From the NCBI RefSeq assembly GCF_042662625.1, contig NZ_JBHSXH010000015.1, positions 186,001-250,000 on the forward strand: DNA of 64,000 bases. Reading direction: 5' to 3'. The stretch comes from Halopelagius fulvigenes. Lineage in GTDB: Archaea > Halobacteriota > Halobacteria > Halobacteriales > Haloferacaceae. Below are positions 62,761-64,000 of this stretch, piece after piece (within the stretch, counting starts at the first letter, position 1; each line of letters starts with the position of its first letter). Both the position numbers and the translations under genes were made by a program. The notes beneath the pieces are model-generated. The model was not told the origin of the DNA. It searched no databases and saw only the letters and a list, made by a program, of their open reading frames with translations.

Positions 62761-63201
62761 TCACTCCTGATACGCGATACGGACCTGTTCCCACTTGCCG
62801 CGACTCTCGAGGTGGCTCTGCAGTTCGTCGGCGTACTCCTGCACGAGTCGCTCCGCCGCGTCCAGTCGTTCTTGGTCGCCGCCGCCGCCGCCGAGTCCGA
62901 GTGCGCCCTTTATCGAGTCGAACAGTCCGCCGCCCGAACTCCCGCCGCCGCCGGGCGACCCGCCCATCTGCGCCATCTGCGAGCGGACGTTCTCCAGTTC
63001 GGGCATTATCTGCGGCAACTTCTCCGTGTCGGCGACGATGCGCGCCTCCTCTGGGTCGGAGGCGTTCGCTATCTCGAACTCGGTCGCCGTCATGATGAGT
63101 CCCCACTCCTGTCGCGTGAACTCCGAGTTGGTGACTCGGTCGTTGAACTCCCTATCGACCGTCATCCGGTCGCCGACGATGGCGTCGGTCCAGTCAGACA
63201 T
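62761..63201 (-). CDS. DUF5799-type haloarchaeal protein
   Basis: 146 residues from the ATG at 63201 (MSDWTDAIVGDRMTVDREFNDRV). A globular N-terminal part (FTRQEWGLIMTATEFEIANASDPEEARIVADTEKLPQIMPELENV) is followed by a Gly/Ser-rich linker of about 35 residues and a C-terminal helix (LDAAERLVQEYADELQSHLESRGKWEQVRIAYQE). Matches my memory of the DUF5799 family. No known role. Divergent from the HAD gene at 63313. Confidence 0.75.
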   Translation of the reverse strand: MSDWTDAIVGDRMTVDREFNDRVTNSEFTRQEWGLIMTATEFEIANASDPEEARIVADTEKLPQIMPELENVRSQMAQMGGSPGGGGSSGGGLFDSIKGALGLGGGGGDQERLDAAERLVQEYADELQSHLESRGKWEQVRIAYQE

Positions 63202-63312
63202 GCCACGGCGTACGGATAGCAACCGTTTGAGGGTTTCCCCACCGGAACCGCCGCCCGCGGCAGGCGTCGCCGTGCGGGCACCCTTTTTCACCCCGGAGCG
63301 CAGGGAGTCAGT

Positions 63313-64000
63313 ATGGAGCGGTACGACCTCATCTTTCGCCTCTACGCCGACTTCGACGCGGAGGCGCTTCGAGACGTGCAGGACTTCCTCGACGTGTTCC
63401 CCCCGGTGGACTCCCGGACAGCGCTGGAGTACTGGCAGGACGCGAGCGAGGAACTGGAGGACCGGAAAGACGAGATACGCGAGGCGTTCGCCGCGGGCGA
63501 GGAGTTCGCCGAGATGGCCGCCCGCGCCTCACGGGACCAGGCGTTCACCGCCTTGGACCTCCACTCGAAGTACGACCGCAGGGTGAACGCCCTCGTCTTA
63601 GACGTGGACGAGACGCTCCGGTCGGCGGGGCGGACGGACAACGAGATTCCGCGCCAGACGCTGCACCTCCTGACGCAGTTCCACGAGGCGGGCGTCCCCA
63701 TCGTCATCTGCACGGGGCAGACGCTGGAGAACGTCAAGGGGTTCATGATTCAGGGCCTCGGCAACGAACTCGTCCACTCGGGCGATTTCAGCATCGTCTA
63801 CGAGGCCGGGACCGGCGTGTTCACGCCCGGGCACGGGTCGCAGACGAAGAAACTCCTCTACGACGGGCTGGACCCGGAAGTCCGCGAGGTGTTCGACGAG
63901 GTTCGCTCGCGCGTCCTCCCGCAGGCCCCGGACGACCTGCGCGAGTCGGCCCATCTGCAGGGCAACGAGTTCAACGTCACGCTGAAGCCGAACTTCGACA
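63313..64000 (+). CDS. HAD-superfamily protein, 3' end outside window
   Basis: The frame opens at the ATG at 63313 (MERYDLIFRLYADFDAEALRDV) and runs past the end of the window without a stop, so at least 229 residues are coded. The HAD motif I is LVLDVDETLRSAGRT at about residue 95, followed by a motif II-like VPIVICTGQTLENV. An N-terminal helical region of about 90 residues precedes it. The C-terminal motifs would lie outside. Probably a phosphatase of unknown substrate. Confidence 0.85.
   Translation, partial: MERYDLIFRLYADFDAEALRDVQDFLDVFPPVDSRTALEYWQDASEELEDRKDEIREAFAAGEEFAEMAARASRDQAFTALDLHSKYDRRVNALVLDVDETLRSAGRTDNEIPRQTLHLLTQFHEAGVPIVICTGQTLENVKGFMIQGLGNELVHSGDFSIVYEAGTGVFTPGHGSQTKKLLYDGLDPEVREVFDEVRSRVLPQAPDDLRESAHLQGNEFNVTLKPNFD

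Overview
The window is chromosomal DNA of a halophilic archaeon (Halobacteria, probably order Haloferacales). The evidence is G+C-rich sequence, strongly acidic proteins, C/G-ending codons, many near-leaderless genes with a TATA-like box 25-30 bases before the start codon, and marker genes (AglB/AglF/AglJ/AglM, haloarchaeal fructose PTS, HEWD-type small protein, DUF5789-type proteins). From memory, gene order closely follows Haloferax volcanii around HVO_1494-HVO_1550. The genus cannot be fixed from sequence reading alone.

Layout. 1-5.8 kb: a bifunctional-nuclease-domain protein (cut by the window edge), a thioesterase, a glutaredoxin-like protein, a lipoprotein and ileS. 5.9-17 kb: a glycerol/dihydroxyacetone locus. 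dhaK-dhaL-dhaM (PTS-dependent DHA kinase) converges on glpK-membrane protein-ptsH2, then comes an extra GlpA-like oxidoreductase and glpA-glpB-glpC. 17.3-21.7 kb: a Cdc6-like ATPase, a HAD phosphatase, cutA, a small zinc-binding protein, a methyltransferase and a DUF368 lipid-carrier transporter candidate. 21.8-43.1 kb: a surface-glycan region with aglM, aglB, aglF, aglJ, four further glycosyltransferases or glycan-modifying enzymes, a flippase and five alkaline-phosphatase-superfamily enzymes. 43.1-46.3 kb: small haloarchaeal genes. 46.7-55.0 kb: leuA, ilvB-ilvN-ilvC, a small ORF, leuC-leuD-leuB (branched-chain amino acids). 55.3-62.4 kb: glpR-pfkB, ptfC-ptfA-ptsH1-ptsI-ptfB and fba (fructose uptake and degradation). 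62.5-64 kb: two small proteins and a HAD protein running off the end.

How they fit. The fructose PTS at 57-61 kb probably supplies phosphate through EI and HPr to DhaM at 7.7 kb. Two HPr copies exist, one in each carbon locus. Glycerol enters as glycerol-3-phosphate (GlpK then GlpABC) and DHA enters through DhaKLM; both yield DHAP, which meets the aldolase encoded by fba.

Most notable signals. (1) A 36-codon leader ORF before ilvB ends in Leu-Ile-Ile-Val with uncommon codons and runs into a hairpin, resembling a bacterial amino-acid attenuator. (2) The promoter-proximal ATG of leuA is one base out of frame with the conserved coding region. (3) Two abutting palindromes lie upstream of leuA, and an inverted repeat flanks the glpABC TATA box. 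(4) All five phosphatase/sulfatase enzymes share a C-terminal LGYL-type tail. (5) Several palindromic or hairpin elements are present, including one coded inside ileS. No tRNA, rRNA, CRISPR array or insertion sequence was seen.
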